This document shows, in pieces, positions 1-9,500 of a stretch of DNA of 46,397 bases (position 1 is the first letter of the stretch; each line of letters starts with the position of its first letter). The notes under the pieces are model-generated. The model was not told where the DNA came from. It saw nothing but the letters and a program-made list of their open reading frames with translations, and ran no database searches. Origin of the DNA: a virus; IMG/VR virus record IMGVR_UViG_3300020470_000030, positions 1 through 46,397 of that record; one strand, written 5' to 3'. The translations under genes and the position numbers were made by a program.

Positions 1-211
1 ATCTTTCAAACTGTGGTTGTTCTAATACAGAGTAATAATCCAAATGATATAGTTCATCAGAGTTAGGATTAGCAAGATCAGGCATAAACTCTCTTGCTCC
101 ACCTTTACTCTTAATCTTATCAACTTCCTCCATAACATGTGCTTTCATTTGCTCATGAAATGGACATGGTATAATTGCTACTGGTTGTGGTAATATAGGA
201 ATTACATTCAT
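1..211 (-). CDS. Partial protein, possibly a 2OG-Fe(II) oxygenase (C-terminus beyond window)
   Basis: This is an open frame from an ATG at 211 to the window edge, about 70 codons with no stop. Its start overlaps the stop of the next upstream gene by the four bases ATGA, the usual translational coupling in this phage. The N-terminus (MNVIPILPQPVAIIPCPF) has the short strand-plus-proline pattern seen at the start of phage proteins of the TIGR02466 oxygenase type, and the neighbouring genes are oxygenases of that superfamily. No catalytic residues lie within the visible part, so the assignment is inferred from position and N-terminal style only. Confidence 0.5.
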   Translation of the reverse strand, partial: MNVIPILPQPVAIIPCPFHEQMKAHVMEEVDKIKSKGGAREFMPDLANPNSDELYHLDYYSVLEQPQFER

Positions 212-873
212 GGTATAGGATGATTTTGCCTTTCTTCAAAAGATTCATCACCATATTTACCATGATAATCACCTTTAACTTTTGCTAATCTCTGTTCATC
301 CATATACTCCATTGGGAAAGGTACAGTATTAAAACTAACAGTTACTCTATCACTTTCAGTGTTATTGAGTCTACTACCATGTTCTAACCATGATGGAAAG
401 ATATACAAATGATTCTCTTTAATAGGTACATCAAACTCATACTGAGTGTACTGAGTTTGTATTAAGTGCATCTCACACATTTTATATGGAGTTAATGGCG
501 AAATCATGTACAAGTTACCTACATCACCTTCAGGTAATTCTACATAGAATGCTCCACTTAAGGGCGAACCTTCATGTCTATGTCTATGTGTAAATCCGCC
601 AGGTGGTAATATATTGTACCAAGCACCACTTAACATACTGGGGAAATATCCAGTCTTATCTGAATAATCATCCAAACATTGTTGAAATGCAAATAACATT
701 GGATGTGCAATTTCATCTCTTAGTGGATCCCATCCACCATGAGAACTAACACCATTGACTGCTAATGAGTGTGGATTAGTTTTACCATTCTCTTTAATAT
801 GTTTCTTCCAAGTATCAAGATCTGGATGATTACTTAGATCATATTGTTCAATTAGTGTTGGAAATATGTCCAT
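208..873 (-). CDS. 2OG-Fe(II) oxygenase, TIGR02466-like
   Basis: A 221-residue protein with the double-stranded beta-helix signature of 2-oxoglutarate/Fe(II)-dependent oxygenases. A His-rich iron site motif (H96-R-H98-R-H100) is followed by the SGAFYVELPEGD strand, then FPSWLEH with H165 as the distal iron ligand, and R176 in the SDRVTVSFN strand, where 2OG is normally bound. Such enzymes hydroxylate protein side chains or small molecules using O2 and 2OG; the substrate here is unknown. It overlaps the genes on both sides by 1-4 nt and lies in the same transcription unit as the endonuclease gene. Family assignment is good; the biological role is not known. Confidence 0.85.
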   Translation of the reverse strand: MDIFPTLIEQYDLSNHPDLDTWKKHIKENGKTNPHSLAVNGVSSHGGWDPLRDEIAHPMLFAFQQCLDDYSDKTGYFPSMLSGAWYNILPPGGFTHRHRHEGSPLSGAFYVELPEGDVGNLYMISPLTPYKMCEMHLIQTQYTQYEFDVPIKENHLYIFPSWLEHGSRLNNTESDRVTVSFNTVPFPMEYMDEQRLAKVKGDYHGKYGDESFEERQNHPIP

Positions 874-1373
874 TACAAATACACTATGTTACATACAATT
901 CTTCGGTCAGCATCAGTACAAGATGAACCCGCATGTTTATACGTGCCTGGGAACTTTATCGCTCTGTTTGCTTTACTTTGTACCTTTTGTCCGTCCTCAA
1001 AGTATGTATAACCATCACAATCATTGAAATATATTATACATATCTTTACTTCTTCAGGTGTATCTCCATCAGGTGTAGTTACATCATAATGTAATGGTTT
1101 CTCTACTATATCTGTTGTCCTTGTTGTAGCATTGACTTTAATTCTATGCAACCCAAGTGGATTTACTCCTACCAATACTGGTCTTATTTCACTATAATGT
1201 GGTGACACTGGTTCACAATTAAGGTAGAAAGTATGTGACCATTGTGGACATCCATCATCTTCATATACTGTACCACTATTAAAGAACCATGGCATATTCT
1301 CACCAAGTAGAAACTTACTTACATTATTATAGAGATCTTGTGGTAAGAAATCATCATAAACTTCTACACTCAT
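873..1373 (-). CDS. 2OG-Fe(II) oxygenase-like protein
   Basis: A compact 166-residue protein with H95-Y-D97 as the HxD iron motif, a central IIYFND strand, H147 as the second histidine, and R157/R158 before the final CNIVYL strand. The order and spacing fit a minimal 2OG-Fe(II) oxygenase domain. The 159-residue protein at 37904-38383 has the same architecture with HxD at the same residue numbers (H95, D97), so the two look like paralogues about 36 kb apart. Its stop overlaps the start of the next gene (TAATG) and its start overlaps the end of the endonuclease gene by 4 nt. Substrate unknown. Confidence 0.75.
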   Translation of the reverse strand: MSVEVYDDFLPQDLYNNVSKFLLGENMPWFFNSGTVYEDDGCPQWSHTFYLNCEPVSPHYSEIRPVLVGVNPLGLHRIKVNATTRTTDIVEKPLHYDVTTPDGDTPEEVKICIIYFNDCDGYTYFEDGQKVQSKANRAIKFPGTYKHAGSSCTDADRRIVCNIVYL

Positions 1374-1900
1374 GGTAATACAACTAACCCATTCTTTGTG
1401 TTCTTATAGTATATAATAGGGTAGTCAATCGTCTCCTTCCCTGCTTCTATTGTTTTCTTATAAGTATGAGGTTTAATTGATACAAACTGTCCATCAACTA
1501 CACCATCAATTCCTTTACTTTCTTCATCTGGAGTTGCTAATCTATAATCACCAGTCTCAGATACCATCTCCAATATATCTAACTGAACTTGTAACCCTGC
1601 GAATGTCTTATCAATAACCAAATCCTTAGTCCAATCATATACATCATCACGATTAAGTTCATCCAAGTTCTTCTTAATCTTCAGAACATACTCCCATATC
1701 TTATCAGCAGCAACATCAATCTTATCAAGTCCTTGTTTCTCATCATAGAAGGACTGCCACCCATCCTGTGAAGGATTAGGTGTAGATTCTCTATACTCTT
1801 GGATGAGATCACTACACTGACCCATATTGCGAGGTCGTGTTGCTTGTGAAAAAGAGTTCGCTAAGTTGATGACAGAACCAATGTAAGGAAGTTTAGTCAT
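1370..1900 (-). CDS. MjaI-family (CTAG-type) restriction endonuclease
   Basis: A 176-residue protein that I recognise as resembling the RE_MjaI family (founder R.MjaI of Methanocaldococcus, specificity CTAG). Resemblance is along the whole length: an N-terminal INLANSFSQATRP block followed by a Gly-Gln and SDLIQE, a central DLVIDKTFAGLQ, and a C-terminal RLATPDEESKGIDG block followed by VSIKPHTYKK. The last block fits a PD-(D/E)xK-type active site (D132 with K143 in S-I-K). The ATG at 1900 is preferred because a longer frame from 1948 needs a TTG start and would overlap the upstream gene. No partner methyltransferase is visible in the window. I found no CTAG in the entire window, which matches the expected specificity. 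Specificity is inferred from family, not shown. Confidence 0.72.
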   Translation of the reverse strand: MTKLPYIGSVINLANSFSQATRPRNMGQCSDLIQEYRESTPNPSQDGWQSFYDEKQGLDKIDVAADKIWEYVLKIKKNLDELNRDDVYDWTKDLVIDKTFAGLQVQLDILEMVSETGDYRLATPDEESKGIDGVVDGQFVSIKPHTYKKTIEAGKETIDYPIIYYKNTKNGLVVLP

Positions 1901-1928
1901 TAGTAATCTTATTTCTCTTAGATTACCA

Positions 1929-2108
1929 CTAATGACTACGATTGTCAATCACTGCTTGTGCCTCTTTGTAAACTGTCGGAGGTTCTACAGTAGAATTATC
2001 TTGTTTTTCCTCGTTATCTCTGTACTTTTTGTATAGTCTATCAGGATTCTTTGATTGATCTATAACTAAATCATCAAGTTCCTTCACTATTTCCTTCATT
2101 GTTTTCAT
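1929..2108 (-). CDS. Small hypothetical protein
   Basis: A 59-residue protein if it starts at the ATG at 2108; a second in-frame ATG at 2099 is nearly as good. It overlaps the end of the upstream coiled-coil gene and ends 28 nt before the endonuclease ATG. It is charged, with a helical N-terminus (EIVKELDDLVIDQ) and a disordered-looking Glu/Pro-rich middle. No family recognised. Its position directly upstream suggests co-transcription with the endonuclease, so an accessory or control role is possible but not supported by sequence. Confidence 0.5.
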   Translation of the reverse strand: MKTMKEIVKELDDLVIDQSKNPDRLYKKYRDNEEKQDNSTVEPPTVYKEAQAVIDNRSH

Positions 2109-2256
2109 TTTCAAGTACCTGTAACATTTCAAGTGCGCCTTGTAGTTTAAGATATTCTTCTTTCTTCAAATCAAATGATTTTTGTAAGTCAACTAATTCT
2201 TGTTGTATTTGATTAGATCTCTGAATAAGTTGTTCCTTATGATTAATATCAGTCAT
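2074..2256 (-). CDS. Small coiled-coil protein
   Basis: A 60-residue protein that is almost entirely one amphipathic helix (heptad-like pattern through QRSNQIQQELVDLQKSFDLKK), so a short coiled coil is likely. It is the first gene of the minus-strand run that contains the endonuclease. A TATAAT-like element lies about 20 nt upstream of the start in the divergent intergenic region at 2257-2330. Function unknown. Confidence 0.55.
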   Translation of the reverse strand: MTDINHKEQLIQRSNQIQQELVDLQKSFDLKKEEYLKLQGALEMLQVLENENNEGNSEGT

Positions 2257-2296
2257 AGTATGGTGGAAGTTCTCTCTATTATACCATATTTAGATC

Positions 2297-2304
2297 AATA
2301 AATA
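2297..2304 (+). promoter_or_regulatory. T4-type late promoter-like motif for adhesin gene
   Basis: AATAAATA, one base off the T4 late consensus TATAAATA and matching the relaxed NATAAATA form reported for cyanophages. It sits 26 nt upstream of the plus-strand ATG at 2331. The divergent region 2257-2330 also carries TATAAT on the minus strand facing the small genes and the endonuclease, without a clear -35 element. Confidence 0.5.
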
Positions 2305-2330
2305 CATGTGAGGTATAGTATCTACCGTAC

Positions 2331-3926
2331 ATGACTGACACCAACCATAGTTCCATTGCTGAACAGCAAGAGAACGATATGGTGATGAATCCTGATCTTC
2401 AACAGGCATCATTACCCATTGAAAAGTGGACAATAGAGTCCGAAACTCTTACCTACAAAACATTAGCAACTGTTGGTGACTTTGAGTGCAGAGTATTCTA
2501 TCGCAAAGAAGAATATAACCCTGATAGGTCATTTAATGGAGAGAAACCTGTTATATTAGTATGTTCTACATCATGGTTAGATGATGACGATGAGAACAAA
2601 CTGCACAGGTACATGGTACAAACAAGGGCAGTATATGTTAATGTACTTGTAAGATCAACAGGTGTACTATCAAGTAATAGAGACGTTAGAGACGCAGTAA
2701 GATACTTATCAGGTGAAGTTAAGAAATACAATGGTGACAATGGTAAGATACAAGTTGTTGATATAAATGACAACGATAAAGTATATGAAATGTCATATGA
2801 TGACATCAATCTATCACTTGATGTAACATCAGATACTTCTAACCCTCAAACATTGGGTCAAATGTATCCAGTGGATAGTTATACATCTAATGATGTAGGT
2901 GGCGGATCTATTAGTCTATCATATAACTCTATTTTTCAGAATGGCACAATAGCAATGTCTGAACTGAATAATAAATTAGGTGGTGGACATAGAATCAGTG
3001 GATATTATAGAGGCGGTAGTGCTGTTGCTAATGTAGGAAATAACAATAGTATTCCTACCAGTGGTACTATTAAGTTCAGTGATTTCCGTGGTATGACTGA
3101 TACCGTAAATGGTCATTGTAACGGTAACTTTGGTCACTTAAAGACACGATGGGATATATTCGGTGACAGTACATGGACATCTAACCTAAACAAAATGGTT
3201 AAAATGTCTGGACATTGTGGTGTTACTGACCCTAACCAACCTGCAATAAGATTTAATAACTCAGGTGGTGGTAATATTATAGGACTTGAGATGGTCGCAT
3301 CAGGTAGAATATGGGGATATTCAGGACAACCAGGCGGACAAGGTGGACTAACATCAGGTGGTAATGGTGGTTATGCAATACACATGGCAGTTCCCACTAA
3401 AATTTCAGACGGAGACTGGAATGACCGCATCAAAGGCGGTGGTGGAGGCGGCGGAGGCGGCGGTACTGGCGGTCAAGGTGGCGGTGGTGGTCACGGCGGT
3501 ACTAAGAGATGTAATAGTCGTTTCTGTTGGTCAACTAAACGAGTATGTTATAACAATGGTGGCGCAGGCGGTGCCGGCGGTGCTGGTGGACAAGGAGGTC
3601 ATGGTCATGGATATCAATGGGACGGTTCAGTCTGGATAGATACCCACGGAGCAGGATGGGGTGGCGGTAACGCAGGTGCTGGTGGTGCTGCTGGTGGAAC
3701 CAACGCAGGTGCTGGCGGACAAGGAGGCACAGGTGGTGGCGGTGGAGGTCACCAAAATAATGGTGGAACAGGTGGAACAGGAAATAGAGGAGCAGACGGT
3801 GGATCAGACAACCGAGGTTGTGGATACCACTCCAATAGATCTGGTCAGGATGGAACAGGTGGACATGGTGGCGGTTCTGCCCCAGGCAAACACACTACCA
3901 GTCACAATGGTGGTAGATATTCTTAA
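2331..3926 (+). CDS. Glycine-rich adhesin / tail fibre tip-like protein
   Basis: A 531-residue protein read against its neighbours. Residues 1 to about 200 form a globular head. From about 200 to 260 comes an SGTIKFSDFRG-type module common in marine phage fibres. From about residue 320 to the end the chain is dominated by Gly, with runs of up to nine and repeated GGxGG, GGQGG and GGHGG blocks interrupted by loops containing Cys, Trp and Tyr. This resembles the polyglycine motifs of gp38-type receptor-binding adhesins of T2/S16-like phages, which stack as polyglycine II helices with exposed recognition loops. A receptor-binding role is therefore plausible. The cysteines in CNSRFCWSTKRVC could form disulfides or bind metal. 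The gene starts 26 nt after a late-promoter-like motif. Confidence 0.7.
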   Translation: MTDTNHSSIAEQQENDMVMNPDLQQASLPIEKWTIESETLTYKTLATVGDFECRVFYRKEEYNPDRSFNGEKPVILVCSTSWLDDDDENKLHRYMVQTRAVYVNVLVRSTGVLSSNRDVRDAVRYLSGEVKKYNGDNGKIQVVDINDNDKVYEMSYDDINLSLDVTSDTSNPQTLGQMYPVDSYTSNDVGGGSISLSYNSIFQNGTIAMSELNNKLGGGHRISGYYRGGSAVANVGNNNSIPTSGTIKFSDFRGMTDTVNGHCNGNFGHLKTRWDIFGDSTWTSNLNKMVKMSGHCGVTDPNQPAIRFNNSGGGNIIGLEMVASGRIWGYSGQPGGQGGLTSGGNGGYAIHMAVPTKISDGDWNDRIKGGGGGGGGGGTGGQGGGGGHGGTKRCNSRFCWSTKRVCYNNGGAGGAGGAGGQGGHGHGYQWDGSVWIDTHGAGWGGGNAGAGGAAGGTNAGAGGQGGTGGGGGGHQNNGGTGGTGNRGADGGSDNRGCGYHSNRSGQDGTGGHGGGSAPGKHTTSHNGGRYS

Positions 3927-5002
3927 TCTCTCTCGTTATTAGTAGGTTGAGCACCACCTCTTGGTCCTGAGAAACCATACTGTAACTCTGTTGTGGTTCC
4001 TTCTTTAGTACCCCATATAACTACATCACCAAATACTGAGTGAATACTTTCACATCCTTCCCATGATGCCATTTGATCCTTCCAAGATGAAGGCAACCAA
4101 GTGGTGGCAGTAGTTGTGTCTTCAATTATCTTTGTAACTGCTCTATTATGTGAGTTTAACTTCTCAGTATATCTTCCATAGTTATCCATTGGTTGAGTAC
4201 CAGTAGGAGCATAAGCATGAGTATCTGGTGCAATCTCATATCCTATAGTCTTACTCAATCCTTTATCACTAAACTCAAAATGTAGAGTAGTAATTGCATC
4301 AAAATCAGTAACAAATCTACCTGCTATAATATCAGCAACTGCTTTAGTATTTGTATATGCTTTGGAGTTACCATTACCACATGTTGCTTTAATTATATTC
4401 TTCATCTCTACATCATCTACTGGATCCCAGTTCTTCCAAAGGGATAGACCAATAGTTCTATTCTTCTTACTAATATTAACTGAGGAGAATCCCCAATCAT
4501 GTCTCTCTGTAAGAATATTATCACAAATCTCAAGTAAATTCTTTAATGCAGAAGTGTCAGCGTTACCAGTAACTTCACTTGCTAACTGACAAAACGCTGT
4601 TATACTTGCTGACAATAATGGTGGTTCATCAAGAAAGTGATATAACTCAGAGGTTGGAGTTGTAGGATCATCAGCATCAAACCAGAATGCTTTAGTATCC
4701 TCTAAGTATCTAAAAAGAGTATTAGTGTAGATAGTTCCATCAAATGTCTGAATCTGATTAATTTCAGTAGGTATCTTAAATAAGAACGCATATTCAGTGG
4801 GTACTGATTTACCATCACTACGATGTGTCTTATTAAAATATACACCAGAGTCCCTACGTTGACTGCCAGGTTGATCCCATCCTAATTCAAATAGTGATGG
4901 GTTAGCATCAACAATCTTCCTAATATTAGTGATATCAGTATCACTCAGGAGATCAGGATGTGTATTTACTTGTTTAGTTAAACTGTCAAAATCTACAGAC
5001 AT
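3923..5002 (-). CDS. Hypothetical protein of 359 residues
   Basis: The ATG at 5002 follows the upstream stop by one base and has a GGGA Shine-Dalgarno element about 6 nt before it, so it is preferred over an in-frame start at 5035. The protein is soluble-looking with no signal peptide or membrane segment, rich in Trp/Asp/Thr, with alternating strands and helices through its length. It sits between the adhesin and an oxygenase and overlaps the adhesin stop by 4 nt tail to tail. I do not recognise a family. It could be the substrate or partner of the adjacent oxygenases, but nothing in the sequence shows this. Confidence 0.75.
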   Translation of the reverse strand: MSVDFDSLTKQVNTHPDLLSDTDITNIRKIVDANPSLFELGWDQPGSQRRDSGVYFNKTHRSDGKSVPTEYAFLFKIPTEINQIQTFDGTIYTNTLFRYLEDTKAFWFDADDPTTPTSELYHFLDEPPLLSASITAFCQLASEVTGNADTSALKNLLEICDNILTERHDWGFSSVNISKKNRTIGLSLWKNWDPVDDVEMKNIIKATCGNGNSKAYTNTKAVADIIAGRFVTDFDAITTLHFEFSDKGLSKTIGYEIAPDTHAYAPTGTQPMDNYGRYTEKLNSHNRAVTKIIEDTTTATTWLPSSWKDQMASWEGCESIHSVFGDVVIWGTKEGTTTELQYGFSGPRGGAQPTNNERD

Positions 5003-5003
5003 T

Positions 5004-5570
5004 TTATTCCCAGTTGTTTCCTTTTTGATACCCAAACCATACGATAACGGAGTATCTTACTCCCTTAGTGACAGGTTTTACTTCATGTGGATATAACATA
5101 TTGCTTGGATAAACATGCATTGAGTTAGCATGTTTAGGCATATCTGTATTACCCCAGAAGCAAACTTCCCCTCCTTCATAGTCATCATTAATATTAAATG
5201 ATGCAGTTATTGATGCAGCATCAGCATCACAATCAGTATGAATAGAGAGATGTCCACCTACATCATATTTACATAACCAGTATCCTGAGTATTTATCATA
5301 TAAAGGAGAATCTGGTGGATTTATCTCAGAATAATCAGTATATATCTTGGGCATTGTCTTCAACATACCCTTATGAATTAGATAATATATCTCATCATCT
5401 TGTTCTAATAATATCTCTCCTCTTTCACCAGTTAATTTATAATATGCCTCATTATTTCTATCATCTTGATCTCCAGTAGGAAACTGTGTGTTATTACATA
5501 ACTCCAACAGTCTACTATGGTCATGTTCACTTAATATATTATCATAAGTGAATATGTAATCATTAAGCAT
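5004..5570 (-). CDS. 2OG-Fe(II) oxygenase, prolyl-4-hydroxylase-like
   Basis: A 188-residue protein with the P4Hc layout: YDVGGHLSIHTD supplies H111 and D113, EGGEVCFWG is the strand between, H162 in the PHEVKPV motif is the distal iron ligand, and R172 in GVRYSVIVWFG is the 2OG anchor. PHEVxPVxxGxRYS is characteristic of phage and bacterial prolyl-4-hydroxylase-type enzymes. The ATG at 5570 overlaps the upstream gene by 8 nt; an earlier in-frame start at 5621 would add a tail overlapping that gene more deeply. Likely acts on a protein substrate; identity unknown. Confidence 0.88.
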   Translation of the reverse strand: MLNDYIFTYDNILSEHDHSRLLELCNNTQFPTGDQDDRNNEAYYKLTGERGEILLEQDDEIYYLIHKGMLKTMPKIYTDYSEINPPDSPLYDKYSGYWLCKYDVGGHLSIHTDCDADAASITASFNINDDYEGGEVCFWGNTDMPKHANSMHVYPSNMLYPHEVKPVTKGVRYSVIVWFGYQKGNNWE

Positions 5571-6354
5571 TAGGTCCGCCACTTCCACCAATAAAATAGT
5601 CCCAATGTATAAAACCAGCAAGACAAACTCTTGGAAAATCTTTATACATGCCTGGTTTAATTATGGCAGTATGCCATAAGTATGAAGGATATAATACTAA
5701 TCTATTAAACTTCATATCTATATGATGATACTCTTCATATACTGGTTCAATATTCTTAGTATCTAATTCTACTAAATCATTTCTTTTTTCTCTGTGGAAA
5801 TCATATAACCATTCCTTGTAATTCCAATACTGTTCTGATCTCCTAAATGTCTTATCTACATGTTCCATATTGGTCTCACCAGTATGTTCATGATTAAAGA
5901 ATGAAGTACCACCATGACAATCCTGTGGTGCATTTAAGTATAGAACATAAGCAAACATAGCAGGATCAATATGTGGTTGCACACTAATCCTTTCAGTCTG
6001 AACATCACTAAACATGACATTCAACTGATTAGATATATTTAAATTATCAGGATCATTTATTTCAAAGTCAGTATATTCATTAACAAAATGAGAGACCATT
6101 CTGCGAAACTCAAGCATCTCAAATCCAATAGTGGATGAGAAGCCTGGGAATACTACATCTTGGTCTTTAGGTTTATTTCTTTCTAATGGTTGTTTCTGTA
6201 CAACATTCTTCCAAAATCCTTCTGGATTAGCAAGAACATTATCAACAACTACAATGGGATGATTCTCATTCGGTCCTATTCTATACCCATCATAGTATAA
6301 ATCTTCCGATATCTTCAGATCATCCTGATTAACATAATTCAGTAATTCACTCAT
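5563..6354 (-). CDS. 2OG-Fe(II) oxygenase-like protein, DUF6445 type
   Basis: A 263-residue protein. The N-terminal part contains HPIVVVDNVLANPEGFWKN, typical of the DUF6445 group. The iron motif is H128-I-D130, followed by AYVLYLNAP and GGTSFFNH. The second His is H228 in LWHTA, and R242 precedes CLAGFIHWD. An AGG-type ribosome site lies upstream of the ATG at 6354, which is favoured over 6417 because the latter would overlap the upstream gene by 41 nt. It is larger than the minimal oxygenases nearby because of a long insertion (about 155-210) after the first metal motif. Substrate unknown. Confidence 0.78.
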   Translation of the reverse strand: MSELLNYVNQDDLKISEDLYYDGYRIGPNENHPIVVVDNVLANPEGFWKNVVQKQPLERNKPKDQDVVFPGFSSTIGFEMLEFRRMVSHFVNEYTDFEINDPDNLNISNQLNVMFSDVQTERISVQPHIDPAMFAYVLYLNAPQDCHGGTSFFNHEHTGETNMEHVDKTFRRSEQYWNYKEWLYDFHREKRNDLVELDTKNIEPVYEEYHHIDMKFNRLVLYPSYLWHTAIIKPGMYKDFPRVCLAGFIHWDYFIGGSGGPNA

Positions 6355-6376
6355 AATAATGCCTAACTCATAGTAT

Positions 6377-6598
6377 TTAGTCTGGGTGGTCAACCTCTGT
6401 AAAGGTATACTCTGCAATCATAGAGAACATTTTATTCCTAACATGTTCAAGGTATTGTCTCTCTTTACCATCAATAGTTTCCTCAGATAACTGAAGATAC
6501 TTCTCTAACATCTTATACATGGTTCTGGTTTCCCAGATACCCATGCGTGCTTCACAATACCATTCACCTTCTTGAAATTCCCTCTGATTATAGGACAT
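6377..6598 (-). CDS. Small hypothetical protein
   Basis: A 73-residue, mostly helical and acidic protein (EWYCEARMGIWETRTMYKML then an amphipathic helix). Its start shares TAATG with the stop of the giant tail-fibre gene, so it is translationally coupled to it. No family recognised. A small partner or trimerisation chaperone for the fibre would fit the position, but that is inference from context alone. Confidence 0.6.
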   Translation of the reverse strand: MSYNQREFQEGEWYCEARMGIWETRTMYKMLEKYLQLSEETIDGKERQYLEHVRNKMFSMIAEYTFTEVDHPD

Positions 6599-9500
6599 TA
6601 ACCTACCTTTAATCTATCTTGTTTTGTTTTCTTTAGATCATCAATCTCGCTCTTAAGTTCCTTGATAGACTCAATAAGTAGTGGAACTAACTTCTCATAC
6701 TGTACTGTTAGGTAGTCACCATTACCAGGCGCAGATTTAACTGCCTCAGGTAATACTTCCTGTACTGCTTGTGCAGATACACCAGCATTTCTTCCATCAT
6801 AGTTACCCTCTTTAGGTAATACTTCATCCTTAGCAAGTTGATTCCAACTGTAAGTAAATCCATCCAACTTACATACTTTAGCGACTGCATTATCAATCTG
6901 TTCAATACTTGTCTTGAGTCTAATATCAGACGCATATGCCTGAATGTCACCAGCACACTGTAGTGTACCACCAGAGTATTTGAGGTTAGATGTATTAGTT
7001 GTACTGTTAGTACCACTGTTATAAAGGATTGCACCACCGCCAGTTCCAGATACGGAAGAAGCAAGAGATGATGTACCAGAGTTACCATTAATACTACCAC
7101 TAATAGTATTACTTACCGATAGTCCCTGAACTGATAGTGTAGTTCCATTGAACGATAAGTTACTACTTGTAGTTGTATTATTTGTGGAATTGTTATAAAG
7201 AACTCTACCACCTGTACCCTCAACATGTTTTGCGAGAGTGGCGTTACTTGCGGTTCCTGTAATACCACTTGTGGCATTAATAGATCCAACTGTTAATGAA
7301 CCAGATACATCTGCGTTACCATTAACATCAAGAACTGTTCCAGTACCACCAATAGTTGCACCAGAGTCACAGTTGAGTGATCCACCAACGAATCCATTTG
7401 CAGTAATAACATTACCCTTAAATGAACCTGCAGCGGTTCTTGCAACAATACTTGCAGAGGACTGGTCATTTGCCTCAGCGTTCATTCCATCAAGTAAGTC
7501 AGCGTTCAGGTTAGCAACCTTAGTAGAAGACGATACAATGAATGGAGATACATTACTACCAGCAGATGCAGTAGACTTGAATCTATAAGACTCAACCATA
7601 CCAGTTGCACCAGCATCAATGGTCATAGACCTGTTACTACCAGCAGATAGTGCAGTAACAACACCAACATCAGCAAGAAGGATTGGAGTTGCAACACCCT
7701 TACCACCAGATGCCATGTTGATCCTCTCCATTGTCATGGCGTAACCAGTCAATGAAGTAACAACACCAGAGTTAACATTAACTCTAATCTCAGGTTGTCC
7801 GTTACCTGAAGCACCTCTACCACCGATATACTCACCAACCAATGATGTAACAACACCAGAGTTGATGTACATATCAGGACCGTAAAGGTCATCAGTAAAG
7901 TGCAAGTCAGTTGCGGTAACAGCAGCACCAGATATATTAGTAGACCAGATATTTGTACTGGTTACGTTAGTAACAACACCAGCAAGTGAATATAACTGAG
8001 GTGTAATAATATGGTTAGATGCTGATATCTGAGTTGCAATACCAGTGTAAACATTACTGGTTCCTACCCACTGAACACCAACATGTGACAGAGTTGTAAC
8101 ACCTACATCACTATAGTTTCTTGTAATAGATGCATCAGTTGCCTTGAAGTCTGTAACTATACCGTTAGTGGCATATAGATTCTTGTAAACTGATAGTGTA
8201 TCAATACCTGCATTAATACCTTCTAACTTATTAAAGGTAATAGAACCAACACCACAATTAAGATCTCCAACATTAAGTTGTCCATTAAATGTACTGATTC
8301 CTGCCCATGTGGAGTGCCATGAAGACTCTGCCTTAATATGTGCAGCAGGTTTGAAGGATACATAAGTACCAACAACTTCCATGTTGTTGAGTCTTGCAGT
8401 ACCACCTTCATCTACTATGGTGTAGTAACCGTATGTTTCCCAAGGAATACCCTGTTGAGATACACCACCAGATGTGTTATATCCCCAGAAGTTAGCAACC
8501 TTCTTAACAACCAATGTGTCATAAGACACACCAGCGAATGACTGGTTACTTGAGAATGTAACAATACCAGATACAAATAGGTCTTTAACCTTAACAACAC
8601 CATTAACTTCCAGTGAATCCTTGAAGTTAAATACACCAACATTAGACTGACCAATACCAATCTGATCAACTTTAATGAAGTTTCTATCTTTTTCCTGAGA
8701 AACTACACCAAATCGTCTCCACTCACCAGCAGCAAATATGTGTCCTAAGTAACCACCAGCATCAGGAATACCAGCAAATGAGATGTCACCACCTCTCTTA
8801 GTTCCTGTAGGAGTAGAAATACCAACTGTTAATAGTTTACCCTGTGGTGCATCACCACGGATATACATATTGATTGCTTCAATACCTTCTTCACTGTTAC
8901 TTGTTAGTTTCTCAGTAAAGTTAACAGGTCCGTAGAACTGTGATGTTCTATTGTTATTATCTCCACCCTCAACTGTGAGTGATTCTCTAACAAGAACTTC
9001 ATCAAATACACCAGATACTCTCTTAGTAGATTCTGCCTCTGCATCATCTCCAGTATAGGAGAATACAGGTGCCTCAATGACTTCTTCCTCACCAGTAATA
9101 GAAGATAATCTCTTATATCCAGTGTAGAAGTCACCAGAGTCATTCATACCAGTGTAAACAACAGTACCACCGTCTAACTCTTTCTTCTGAGCAGAAAGTG
9201 TTTCTGTATCTGATAGAACTCTATCTTGTTTCTGTGGTAATGAGGTTGAATAGTTACCTGAACCATATCCAAGATATTCAAATGTATGACCAGATGCACG
9301 AAGAATAGATGGTCTACGAAGTTCCATTGGTAGAACTTCTATCTTCTTAATGGTAGTACCAGTAATAGCAGAAAGAGATGATGTACCAAACTGACCACGA
9401 AGGATCTTGTTGATATTATCATTAACAAATCTAACAATCTCACCATTAATCATACAGTAGTCACCACGCATGAATCCTTCAGTGGATGTCAACGTAATGG

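Noticed and set aside
1901-1948. N-terminal extension of the endonuclease from a TTG at 1948
   Set aside because: It would overlap the upstream gene, uses a rare start, and the extra 16 residues do not look like family sequence. The ATG at 1900 begins just before the conserved block.
3358-3942. Two plus-strand frames of 93 codons in the glycine-rich gene
   Set aside because: They are other frames of the GGN repeats in the adhesin gene and give Val/Ala/Gln-rich low-complexity products with no start signals.
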